Shown here: piece after piece, positions 54,126 to 63,532 of the stretch
Position numbering within the stretch: the first letter of the stretch is position 1
How the letters are laid out: the number at the start of each line of letters is the position of its first letter
Source of the DNA: Protopterus annectens
Lineage: Eukaryota > Chordata > Ceratodontiformes > Protopteridae
DNA: 64,000 bases
Direction of reading: 5' to 3'
NCBI RefSeq assembly: GCF_019279795.1
Contig: NC_056745.1
Coordinates: 512,600,728 to 512,664,727 of the forward strand
Made by a program: the position numbers and the translations under genes
Notes under the pieces: generated by a model
The model's input: only the letters and a program-made list of their open reading frames with translations
The model's database searches: none
What the model was told of the DNA's origin: nothing

Positions 54126-55268
54126 CAGAATTAGTTGCAGTAGTTGTGGGTACATGAGGAATCTCTGTTGCTGAGATTGTAGGGCCACCTGGTGGGGTAA
54201 CTTTTGGGGATTGTCCTTGGAAAGTGAAAACAGAAGGGGAAACCAGTGTTGCCTTGGCCAATAGGGAGTCACCAGCAAGATCTTTGGGTGTTCCTTCTTG
54301 ATTTTCAGAAGGACTCTGAATTAGAAGGAAGGGTGGGAAGGAGTATAGGAACATTCCCTGCCATGAAAAACTGAAGGCCATCCACTCTCCAGGATAGAGG
54401 TGAGAGAGTCCTGCTGCAAAATTTGTCTGTTTTGGGGGGAAGCAAACGGATCCAGTTGTGGTGCGCCCCACTGGTGGAGTGTCTTAGAAGGTATACCTGC
54501 ACAACATCCATTCGTGTTGCAGAGATATGGTCCTGCTGAGCAAGTCTGCTTGCTTGTTTTCCTGAGAAAATGTATGAAGCTTTCAGGAAGAGAGATTGTG
54601 TTTTTCTGCCATCTCCCAGATTAGCAAGGTATCCAGATAACCTGTATGTCTTTGTCCCTTCCTTGTTTACATACATGACAGTCGTGTTGCCTGTCACAAT
54701 GTGGAGTAATCCTGAATGCAGCATGGGAAGGAAAACGTTTAGAGCCAAGACATCAGCAGTCATCTCCCTGACATTGATGTGCTGTTTCTGCAGGGCAGGG
54801 GTCCAGCACTATTGTACCATGTAACCCTGCAGGGTTGCTCCCCATACTAGGTCAGATGCATCTGTGTGCATAGACTGGGAAGTGGAAGGGAGTTGGAAGA
54901 ATTCCCTGGTTGTTGGAAACCTGCTGAATGAACCACTTCAGCTCTAACTTTAGACAAGGCAGGAGGAGGATGAGTTTTGTCTAGAGGTTGCTGGCTCTGG
55001 GACCAAAGTCTTTAAATACCATTGGAATTTCCTCATGTGCATCCTTGCTAGTGGAAGCATGGGAATGGTGGATGCCATGAGGCCTATAGTTTGGAAAAAC
55101 TGTCTTGCAGTGAAACGTTTGTCAATAGACTTAGAAAATTGGAGAAGAGGGATTGTACCTTGTCTGAAGGTAAGATGGATCTCATTAGATCTGTTCTGAT
55201 TCTGCACCCTAATAAAACCTTGTCCTGTTGTGGGATGAGAAGAGGATTTTTGGAGGTTGAGAGTGAAA
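54115..55268 (-). pseudogene. D4d ORF2, RNase H, MT-like module and RT thumb
   Basis: RT thumb: KRFTARQFFQTIGLMASTIP and RMHMRKFQWYLKTL (55285-54950). RNase H: IVTGNTTVMYVNKEGTKTY, where Asn-Thr-Thr is kept but the Asp before it reads Gly, and a shifted DASDL-coding part at about 54855. MT-like: SWQGMFLYSFPPFLLI. The RT palm is on the far side of D3d (60760-61130). Confidence 0.55.
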
Positions 55269-55631
55269 AGTAGAGTTGTATACACTTACCATAAATGTAG
55301 ATGTTAGAGTATATTCACTTTTGCAGTCATTACATTAGGTAATCTGCTTGCAGGTTGCCCTCAGTCAGCCTGATTAACAGTCTTGGGTCCTGCGTCAGTT
55401 GCTGTCCCTTCTTCCAGGACGTCAGGTCGTCAGGGGTACAAAACATGCAACTGACGCCATTACATCAGTTTTTCTTGCCCCAAATGCAAGGTGCCCCCCC
55501 AATGGGAGCAATTAAACATAAAACCACAGGTATACCTCCAACAAAAAAGCAAATACACCAAAAAGGCGTTTAAGCATAATAAAGGAAAGTAGAGGTATAG
55601 CCAAAAGAAGTTAGGAGGACGGGTAACCAGG

Positions 55632-55728
55632 ACTGCAACAGTGAATACACTAACATCTACAATTATGGTAAGTGTACACAACTGTACTATGTTCTTTGTG
55701 ATTCACTGTTGGTCATTACATTTGGGTA
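55632..55728. repeat. ICR of D3d
   Basis: CTGCAACAGTGAATACAC through GTGTACACAACTGTAC, then T, then ATGTTCTTTGTGATTCACTG, joining complements of both ends. Confidence 0.75.
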
Positions 55729-55761
55729 GATTCACAAAGCTATGGTTGGGAGGAGGAGGAG

Positions 55762-56815
55762 TTAGATAGCATTAGAAGCATTTATAAGGCCCTGCAAGAT
55801 TGCAGCGGCAAAGCCAACTCTGGATTTAGAGAAAATTGGCAAATGGTAATGCTTGGTGAAAGTATGTACAGAACTCCAGGTAGCAGCTTCTAGGATGTCC
55901 ATGGTAGGAACACCTCTGAGAAAGGCTGTAGAAGTAGATGCAGCCCTGGTGGAGTGAGGTCTGATCCCCTGGGGGATAGGTTTTCCATGGTGCATGCAGC
56001 AGAAATGAATGCAATGGCATCCATTTAGAAATGGTTTTGAAATAGCCCTCCCCTCTGCACCTGCAGCAAATGCTACGAACAGTTCAGATTTTCTGTGAGG
56101 TTTAGTCCTGTCCAAGCAGAAACTAAGTTGTCTGTGCACATCCAAGGAATGCAGAATCCGTTCCCTTTTGTTCTGTGGATTGAGAAAGAAGGTTGACAAA
56201 TGAATGGACTGATTTAGAACCACACTGGACACCACCTTGGGCATGAAGCATGGACTGGTCCTGAGTGACATCCTGTCCGCATAAAAGACTATGAAAGGCT
56301 CTACTGCCATAAGGGCCTGTAATTCAGATACCCATCTAGCTGAAGTGATTGCTAAAAGGAAAGCTGCTTTCCAAGAAAGAAATTTTAAGTCTGCAGTAGC
56401 AGCTGGCTTGAAAGGAGGGAGAGTGAGTTTCTCCAATACAAAGTTAAGGTCCAAAGCTGGGGTTGAAGCTCTCCTAGGTGGTCGCACATTTTTAGCCCCT
56501 CTGAGGTACTGCTTGAGCAGTGGATGAGAGAAGAGGGGAGGCTCTGTGTTAATGAGCTGAAATGGCTGAGGCATGGATTTTAATGGAAGAAAAAGACAGA
56601 CCCCTGTGAAGCATCTGTTAAGTATTGTAAAATCTGAGGTAAATTGTACGCTGCTGTGCTCATCCCTTGAGACTGGTTCAAGGCACAGAATCTTTTCCAA
56701 TTTTCAGCATACGATTTTCTAGTACTAGGCCTCCTTGTCTCCAAGATGACATCCAGCACAGGTTTGCTGAGGGATGGCAAGTTAGAATTTAAGTAATTAG
56801 CCAGGCTGCAAGGTT
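55762..56815 (-). pseudogene. D3d tyrosine recombinase, catalytic Arg replaced by Trp
   Basis: The frame 56700-55762 is open for 312 codons and covers most of the protein: EPPLFSHPLLKQYLRGAKN, DLNFVLEKLTLPPF, HSTRAASTSTAF (HxxR), ATWSSVHTFTKHYHL (Trp, Tyr) and the end GLINASNAI. In the first catalytic motif the usual SARRVSEL reads SARWVSEL, so the Arg that contacts the scissile phosphate in this family appears lost. Small deletions near 56600 and 56640 separate the N-terminal arm (VILETRRPSTRKSYAENW), which lies in another frame up to about 56815. Confidence 0.75.
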
Positions 56816-58620
56816 CAGTGTTGGAAGCCAAGGGTGCAGAATCTGGTTCTCCTGCTGAGACAGTAGGGAGGAGTCTGAGGCTAGTGCCATGGCGATAATG
56901 GTGACGCACTGCACAGGAGGGGGTACCAGTGTTGGCGCGGCCAGTCTGGAGCAATCAAAATCATCCTTGGTTAGTCCTGTTTGACTACTTTTAGTAGTAC
57001 TTTGGAGAGCCGAGGCAGCGGGAGGACGGCATAGACCAACAGGCTTTTCCAGCTGAAGGACAGAGCATCCACTTTCCACGCTTGTTTGTGGGGAGTCCTT
57101 GAGCAAAATTTGTCCAATTAGTAGTTCTGGGGGGAGACAAACAGGTCTATATCCCAGCTCCCCAATTCGCTTGTCAACATGCTGAAAATCCTTGGTTCTA
57201 GTTTCCACTCGTGTGGGTCCATAAGGTTTCTGCTTAGTCCGTCTGCCAGTGTATTTAACTTTTCTGACAGGAACTGAGCTTGTAGGTGCACTTGGTAGCT
57301 CAAGGCTGTGTTCCACAATGCCATGGCTAGTCTGCAGAGGGGGTAGGAATGTGTACCCCCCCTGCTTATGTAACACAACCGTGGTGTTGTCCATCTTTAC
57401 CATTAGTTGTCCTGGAAGAATGTAGTCCTTGAAGGCTGTCAGAGCATTCTGTACAGCTAACATTTCTTTTTGATGGATATGCAGGTGCATTTGACTTGGG
57501 TTCCATTTGCCCTGAACGCCCTTCCCTATCAGGTGAGCCCCCCCATGCATAGTCTGATGCATCTGTTAGGGTTTGAGTGGCAGGGGGTGGTGTGAAAGGT
57601 AGTCCCTTGTTTTGGTGGCAGGCCTCTGCCCACCAAAGGAACTCTAGAAGTAGGCAAGGTATGATAGGAATCATTGTTTCTAGGCTGTGAGAATGTTGAC
57701 TCCGTAGGCTTTTTAGATACCACTGTAGTCTCCTCATATGCAGTCTTGCATATGGAATTAGAAGAATGCAGGAGGCCATGAACCCCAAGGCTTGCAGTAT
57801 TTGTCTTGCAGATAGCAGGGTTTTTGTGGCCACTTGTTTGAAGTAGGTTGTCAAATGAGTTTGCTTTTCTGGCGAGAGGTAAGCCATCTGGGAAGTTGAA
57901 TTAAAGCTTGCTCACAGAAGGTAATTTGTAGACAGGGTACCCAGTTGTGATTTATTTTCATTTATGATGTACCCCAGACAAGTTAGAACCCTTTTTACAA
58001 ATGCCAGAGTCAAAAGTATGTCCTGGCTTTCTGCCTGAATTAGACAATCGTCCAGATATGGGTATATCTGAATACTTCTTTACCTGCAAAATGGAATCAC
58101 TGGAGCTAGGCACTTTGGGAATACCCTGGACACAGTAGATAAGCCAAAGGGCAGTGCAGAGAACTGATAGTGCGTGTAGCCTGCTTTGAAGCGTAGGTAT
58201 TTTCTGTAAGATTCCCTGATTGGGATGTGCAGGCATGCTCCTTTTAGATCTAGTGTTGCCAACCAGGTGTCTTTGCCTAGCATAGGAAGTAATTGAAGAG
58301 TCAGCATCTTGAATTTTTGAATCTCCAGAAAGGTGTTTAGAGTAGACAGGTCCAGGACAGGACGCCATGAATTGTCTTTTCTGGGAACCAAGAAAAGTCT
58401 CGAGTAGAAACCTTGTCCCTTTTCCTCTTCTGGTACCAAATGAATAGCCCCCATGCTTGAGAGAATACTTGTTTTTGGGCCTCTGTCCACTGATTTGGGG
58501 GTAGTACCGGCCACCCGCTTGGTGCTGGCAACGTGTGAATTGAAATCTGTACCCCTGGGACACTATTTAAAACCCATTTGTCCTGGGTGATGAGTTCCCA
58601 ATTCTTTGCATGAAGAGCAA
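56789..58620 (-). pseudogene. D3d ORF2: RT, RNase H, MT-like module
   Basis: RT: RPVLDLSTLNTFLEIQKFKM, TLDLKGACLHIPIRESYRKY and ALPFGLSTVSRVFPKCLAP (58514-58080). The YPYLDDCLIQ coding stretch is present near 58035 but in a shifted frame. The thumb LSARQILQALGFMASCILL is at 57887-57366, with RNase H LTDASDYAWGG, then MLAVQNALTAF and VKMDNTTVV (Thr to Met before the Asp). MT-like part: DIDLFVSPQNY. It stops at 56789. Confidence 0.65.
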
Positions 58621-58689
58621 TATTTCCCCCCAAAGGGGCAGTCAGTTGATAAGTGCTTGGAAAGTTTAAAAAGAAGTCACTGAGATAGA

Positions 58690-60438
58690 TTAACATAGGG
58701 GGAGTCTTATTATTCCCAGATTTGGAAGTGGGGGCCCCCCACTGCTTAGTTCTGTGTCTGCCATGGGACAGAAACCTGCGTTTTTTTGCTGTGTCTGGGT
58801 TTGGCTTGAGAAGACCTGGAAGGGGCTGGAAAAGACCAATTCTTAGAAGGCCAGTGTCTATAAATTCTAGGAGGCTATACTTGTAAAAAAAATCTTTAAC
58901 AGTTTGCATAGATTTAGCTTTATCTTCCATCTTTAAGAACTTCTTCAGCCTTGTTGCCAAACAGGCGGTCATGATTTAAAGGAGCATCCAACAATTTAGC
59001 TTTAACATGATAAGGCAAAGATTGCTCCTTCAGCCAAGCATGCCTTCTAAGCACAGACCCAGTAACAGCAGCCCTGCAAGAGGCCTATAAAGAATCAAAA
59101 CCACATTGCAAAGTATGTTTTCCAACTTGTTCAGCAGAAAGCATTAAATCCTGTAAGTCTTCATTTTCCACAGTCAGGAATCGGCATCATTTTCTGTTTA
59201 AGTAGTCCAATAACATGTTGCTGATATTTCAACTTATAAAATTGGCAGTTTACAGCTCTAATTGCCAAGGTTTCTGAAGTATAAACCTTTTTACCCCATC
59301 TATCCAGTGCCCTGGAGTCTCTATCAGAAGGGGTAGGATTTTTAGCAGTAGAAGCCTTAATGCCCATGGGCCCCTGTGAAATAGAATCTCTGGATCCGCA
59401 ATGATTTTTGAAAAGGAACTTACGGGACTCAGGGACCCTGTACTATCTGTTGGGTTTACTGGGAGCAGGAGGCAGGGAATCAGGGGCCTCAGGGGCCAAA
59501 CTGGATTCAGAGAAAGCATCATCAACAATGTCTAGTACAGGAGGAATAGCCAAAGGCCTATGCCGAAGTAGAAGGAAATCTCTAGGCCTCTTTTTTGAGT
59601 CAGAAAATTCCTGGCTTTCCCGGTGAAAATGCTCTGAGTATCTAAGGTTTCCCAAAAAGAAAAATCCTCAAGAGGGGAAGCAGAGGGAATAGAGTCCTCT
59701 GCATCAGAATCCTCATAAGTAGGCAAGGACAAATCCAGGTCATCAGAAGAGTCAGAAAAAACAGAATCCTGATCAGAAGATTCATAATCAAGCTCAGCCC
59801 TAGGCCTGTTGGAGGAAGGGGGTCGACGACCCCTGATTAGTGTTATTAGATCTTCAGCCATTTTTATCATTTTTTTGTTAAGGCATAGAGGCCTGAGCGT
59901 CAGTTTTTTAGACATGGATCAAGATTTAGGCCTTATTAAAGGAAGTGCCGATCCGTAGACCTGAATACACTCAGAAGCCGGTGCCTGCACAGCAGCTCCG
60001 GACCCATCCAAGGTAGAGACATCTGCGGGTTCCATAGTTGAAGTATCTTGCGGCATACCGGACTCCGAATGGGTCTCAGTAGAGGCCTGCGAATTAGAAG
60101 TATCAGGGGCTGCGAAAACACCTCACTGAGTACTGATGAACTGGCAACTGGCTTAGGAGAAGCGTCGGCAGCGGTTTTGGACCTCAGCGGTCTGTCAGTC
60201 TATCTTTGCGTTTTTTTGAAATTCCAGTAGTCTGATTGCTAACCGACATTTCTGGATAATTAAACAGAGAATCGAAATATTTAGAGGCAAAAATATACAG
60301 ACTACTGACAGTGTGCAGATTAAGTACAAAACCAACAAGGTACGTCGTGGTCAGGACCTAGGCAAGGAATATAGTACGAATGAAAATCTTTACGAGGTAT
60401 TTGCTTTCCACAACTAATCAATTAACTATTACTGACAT
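58690..60438 (-). pseudogene. D3d gag-like ORF1
   Basis: The start at 60438 lies in the TATTACTGACATCAGG context and is followed by a decayed Cys cluster. Later blocks are an acidic linker (SSDDLDLSLPTYEDSDAED, 59915-59532), RWGKKVYTSETLAIRAVN (59367-59161), and the PSDRDSRALDRW stretch. The C-terminal part has KSMQTVKDF. Several frame changes make it inactive. Confidence 0.6.
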
Positions 60439-60611
60439 CAGGAAGGAGCAAGAAATAGTTTCCCCAATGTGGTACTTCGCTTTTAGATGAAGACTTTGGT
60501 TCTGAAACTCGAAAACGAAAATTTCAGGAGTCGGCCGACCGGCACTTGCGAACTGCTTCTGCTTTGGGAAGAGCACGGCAAGAAAGACTAATATAATGGC
60601 ATCAGCTGCAT

Positions 60612-60622
60612 GTTTTATACCC
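60612..60622 (-). promoter_or_regulatory. TATA-like box in the D3d right ITR
   Basis: The minus strand reads GGGTATAAAAC, then ATGCAGCTGATGCC. In the left ITR the mirror box has decayed to GGGTACAAAAC (55436-55446). The same box in D3c is the PLE insertion site. Confidence 0.5.
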
Positions 60623-60849
60623 CTGACAACCTGACGTCATGGAAGAAGGGACAGCAACTGACACAGGACCCAAGACTTGTGCTAATCAGGCAGACTGAGG
60701 ACAACCTGCAAGCAGATTACCCTAATGAAATGACTGCAACATTGAAACACAAAGAACATCCCAGGTTGTTTAGAAGGGACATGGTGAATTGGAGATTTGC
60801 CCAAAGGGTGGAGTGTGATTCTGCCAAAATGAGAATGTCATTCAATTAG

Positions 60850-61640
60850 GGGTAAATCTGAACTCCCTTGGTTCTGTAGTGGATGATGGCTGGGGCCAAG
60901 CATTTTGTAAAACCTTTGGGTGGCGTAAACAAGCTAATAGGCAATGCAGTAAATTGAAAATGAGTAGAGGGCCCAGAGAAGCGCAGGAACCTCCTGTGGG
61001 AAGGCTAGACTGGGATGTGCAGGTATGCATCCTTTAGGTCCAGGGTAACAATGAAGGGTTGAGATGGAATGAGTAAGAGTTTGAAGGGAGAGCATCTTGG
61101 CAGGAGGGAACCTGTAGGAATAGGTTTAAGTAAGCGGTCTAAGATAGGTCTCTAGGGATCATCTTTTTTTTTGGGGAGTAAGGAGAGACTGGAGTAGAAC
61201 CCTCGTCCCTCCTGACCTGATGGAACTGGTTCTACTGTTCCATGGGAGAGTAGTTCCTGCAGGATGGGAGGAAGTAGAGGGAGCTGATTTTTGGGAATTT
61301 TTATTGGTGTAGGTTTTTCTTTTCCAGGAAAGAAAGTATCCTTTCTGGATGGTGGAAAGAACGCACCAGTCTGTAGTGATGGTTCTCCAAAAAGGAAGGC
61401 ATGGGGTAAGGTGGGCAGACAGGGGCACTTGGGCAAGGCAGTCACGCAGTGGAGGGGCCCCTCTATCTGGAAAGGGCTGTTTTTCGGGGGGTTGTGGTTG
61501 AGGAGGTCTGGGATAAGGTTGTTTGAGATTCCCCTCCATGGTCTGGCAGAGGGTCTAGAAGGGGATGGGGCCCTTCTAACAAAGGATGTTTTACCTGGGT
61601 AGTTCCTGTAATATCTGGGCACTGGGGACACCCCAAGTAC
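60850..61640 (-). pseudogene. D4d RT fingers and palm
   Basis: 61631-61152 is open with a Pro-rich pre-RT section (SPSRPSARPWRGISNNLIPD) and LLSHGTVEPVPSGQEGRGFY leading into the RT. It breaks at an A-run (CTTTTTTTTTGG near 61168). The palm block follows to 60850 with a TAG. The YLDD segment falls near the 60760 breakpoint and is not visible. Confidence 0.55.
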
Positions 61641-61946
61641 TTAATATCATGCAGTTCCTTGCAATTTTTTAAAAAGTTCTGCAGTATTTTTGCCAAAGAG
61701 TAGCTTATCCAGAGTAACATCCACGATCTTGGCTTTAAAGTCACCTGGCAGAGGTTGCAGCCTGAACCAGGAGTATCTATGCAAGGTGGAAGCCAGTGGC
61801 AGCAGATTTGGCAACTGCTTCTGCAGCATCCTAGCTGCAGTGGATAGAGCGTCTGGCAACTTGGGTGGCCGGTCACAATTTGGAGAAAATGTCAGACTTA
61901 GCTGAAAAGTCTGGGGTGGTATCCAACAAGGTGGAGGCCTGAGAAA
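61463..61946 (-). pseudogene. D4d gag C-terminal fragment
   Basis: The block FKAKIVDVTLDKLLFGKNTA followed by ELFKKLQGTA (61859-61647) matches the gag VKAKLLDAPLDK..LFG..A..LKKM signature of D1-D3 at low identity. This confirms that gag is homologous across families. Confidence 0.6.
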
Positions 61947-62364
61947 AGTACAGTTTTGTACCTACCATAAATGTAGATGTTCAAGTGCTAATACAGCTGC
62001 AGTAATCACAGATGGGTTTTCAGCAGTCAGGCGGTCCCTCGGTCGGCCGAATTCCAAAGTCTTGGTCTTGCGTTGGTTGTCGTCATTTACTCTTCTGACG
62101 TCAGGAAGGCCAGAGTATATAAGACACAGCTGACGCCATGTTCTTCAGTCTTTCTTGCCCCAGATGTCAGGTGCCCCCAAAAGGAAGGCAATACATAAAT
62201 AAGGCTTATCCACATATGCAAGCCATGCAAAGTAATGCAAAATCAGTGTAAGCAAGCAAATAAAACATAGCAGGATAACCCAGTCAGGAAGTATGAAGAG
62301 GTTGTTAGGCCCCATGCCCTTACCAAGTGGGGAAGGAGGGAGGGAAACCTGTACTGCAGCTGTA

Positions 62365-62450
62365 TTAGCACTCGAACATCTACATTTATGGTAGGTACAA
62401 AACTGTACTATGTTCATCGTGCATACAGCTGCAGTAATCACAGATGGGTA
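62365..62450. repeat. ICR of D1c
   Basis: TATTAGCACTCGAACATC to CAAAACTGTAC, T, then ATGTTCATCGTGCATACAG and the shared CTGCAGTAATCACAGATGGG. Confidence 0.8.
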
Positions 62451-62461
62451 GAGTCCCAAAG

Positions 62462-63532
62462 CTATGCATAGGGTGGTAGGTATGAGGAACTGGGTTGAAC
62501 CAGAATGCCCTGCAAAATAGCCGTGGCAAATCCTGCTCTAGTTCTGGAATATAGGGGCAGGTGGTAGTGTTTTGTGAAGGTATGTACAGAACTCCAAGTG
62601 GCTGCCTCCAAAATATCCTTAGTAGGCACACCTCTGAGGAAGGCTGTAGAGGTGGCTGTGGCCCTGGTGGAGTGAGATCTGATACCAGTAGGGACAGATT
62701 TTCCATGGTAGGAGTAACAAAAACGTATGCAGTGGCCAATCCACTTGGAAATGGTCTGTTTGGTAACTGGTTTCCCTTGAGCCCCTACGGCATAGGACAC
62801 AAAAAGTTGTTCTGATTTCCTGAAGGACTTTGTTCTGTCCAAGTAGTAACGTAGCTGCCTATGGATGTCTAAAGAGTGAAGCAACCTTTCCCCTTTGTTT
62901 TGAGGGTTGGGATAAAAAGTAGGTAGGTGTATGGCTTGGTTTAAGGCTACCCTGGATACCACTTTTGGCATAAAAGATGGGTTAGTCGAAGGAAACCCTA
63001 TCCTGATGGAAGATGAGGAAGGGCTGCACCGCCATGAGGGCCTGTAGTTCAGAAACCCTACGAGCTGAAGTGATGGCCAGAAGGAAAGCTGTTTTCCAGG
63101 ACAAATATTGCAGATGTGTTGAGGCAGCAGGTTCAAAAGGAGGCAATGTTAGTTTTTCTAGTATGTAATTAAGGTCCCAGGCTGGTATTGGTTGCTTCCT
63201 TGGAGGTCTTATATTCTTAGCCCCTCTGAGGAACTGTCGTAAGAGTGGGTGAGAGAATAAGGAGGATCCGTGTTGAATTCTGCAGAAATGGCTGAGGCAT
63301 GTATTTTAATGGAAGAAAATGAAAGTCCACTGTTCAGCAGTTCAGCTAGGTACTGTAAAACCTGAGGCAAGTTCAATTTTCTAGGGTCCTGACCTTTTTT
63401 CTCATTCCAACAGCAAAACCGCTTCCATTTTGCGGAGTAAGCTTTTCTAGTAGATGGTCTTCTCGCCTCCAAAATGACATCCTGCACCTCTTTGGAGAGT
63501 AGGGTCTGTTGTGGTGTTAAGGAATTTTCCAT
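62462..63532 (-). pseudogene. D1c tyrosine recombinase (ORF3), frameshifted
   Basis: The ATG at 63532 (MENSLTPQQTLLSKEV) overlaps the ORF2 stop at 63517. The N-terminal arm is open to about 63250, where a missing A (GAATAAGGAGG against GAATAAAGGAGG in D1a) shifts the frame. A short loss near 62990 shifts it again. The catalytic part to 62462 has FMPKVVSRVALNQAIHLP, HSTRATATSTAF and ATWSSVHTFTKHYHL. A 2-nt loss next to the normal stop extends the C-terminus by six residues (SYLPPYA). Confidence 0.75.

Larger units (their letters stand above)
52677..55268 (-). mobile_element. DIRS element D4d, first segment
   Basis: This is a family D4 copy: left terminus near 52677 (ACAATAATTATGTAAAATC, then CCATAACTATAGATGTCC), ITR to about 52870, ICR at 53000-53105, ORF3, and ORF2 back to the RT thumb. 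It is interrupted at 55268 by D3d and resumes at 60760-61946, where D1c interrupts it. Families D4 and D1-D3 share layout but little nucleotide identity. Confidence 0.7.
55269..60759 (-). mobile_element. DIRS element D3d, full length, inserted in D4d ORF2
   Basis: This is a 5.49-kb D3 copy, the most complete of its family: left terminus AGTAGAGTTGTATACAC at 55269, left ITR to about 55480, ICR 55632-55728, ORF3 55762-56815, ORF2 to about 58620, gag to 60438, leader, and right terminus CAAAGAACAT ending at 60759. D4d RT sequence lies on both sides. Confidence 0.85.
60760..61946 (-). mobile_element. D4d, second segment (RT core, ORF2 start, gag C-terminus)
   Basis: D4d continues with the RT palm: the minus strand at about 61060-60850 reads VTLDLKDAYLHIPV, then RRFLRFSGPSTHFQFTALP in interrupted frames. 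The fingers are at 61210-61140 (GFYSSLSLLPKKKDDP). Gag C-terminal sequence begins near 61463 and is cut at 61946 by D1c. Confidence 0.6.

Noticed and set aside
7222..62450. Repeated GTACAGTTTTGTAC / GTACAAAACTGTAC motifs considered as a CRISPR-like or satellite array
   Set aside because: They occur once per terminus and once per ICR of each DIRS element, kilobases apart, and are explained by element structure.
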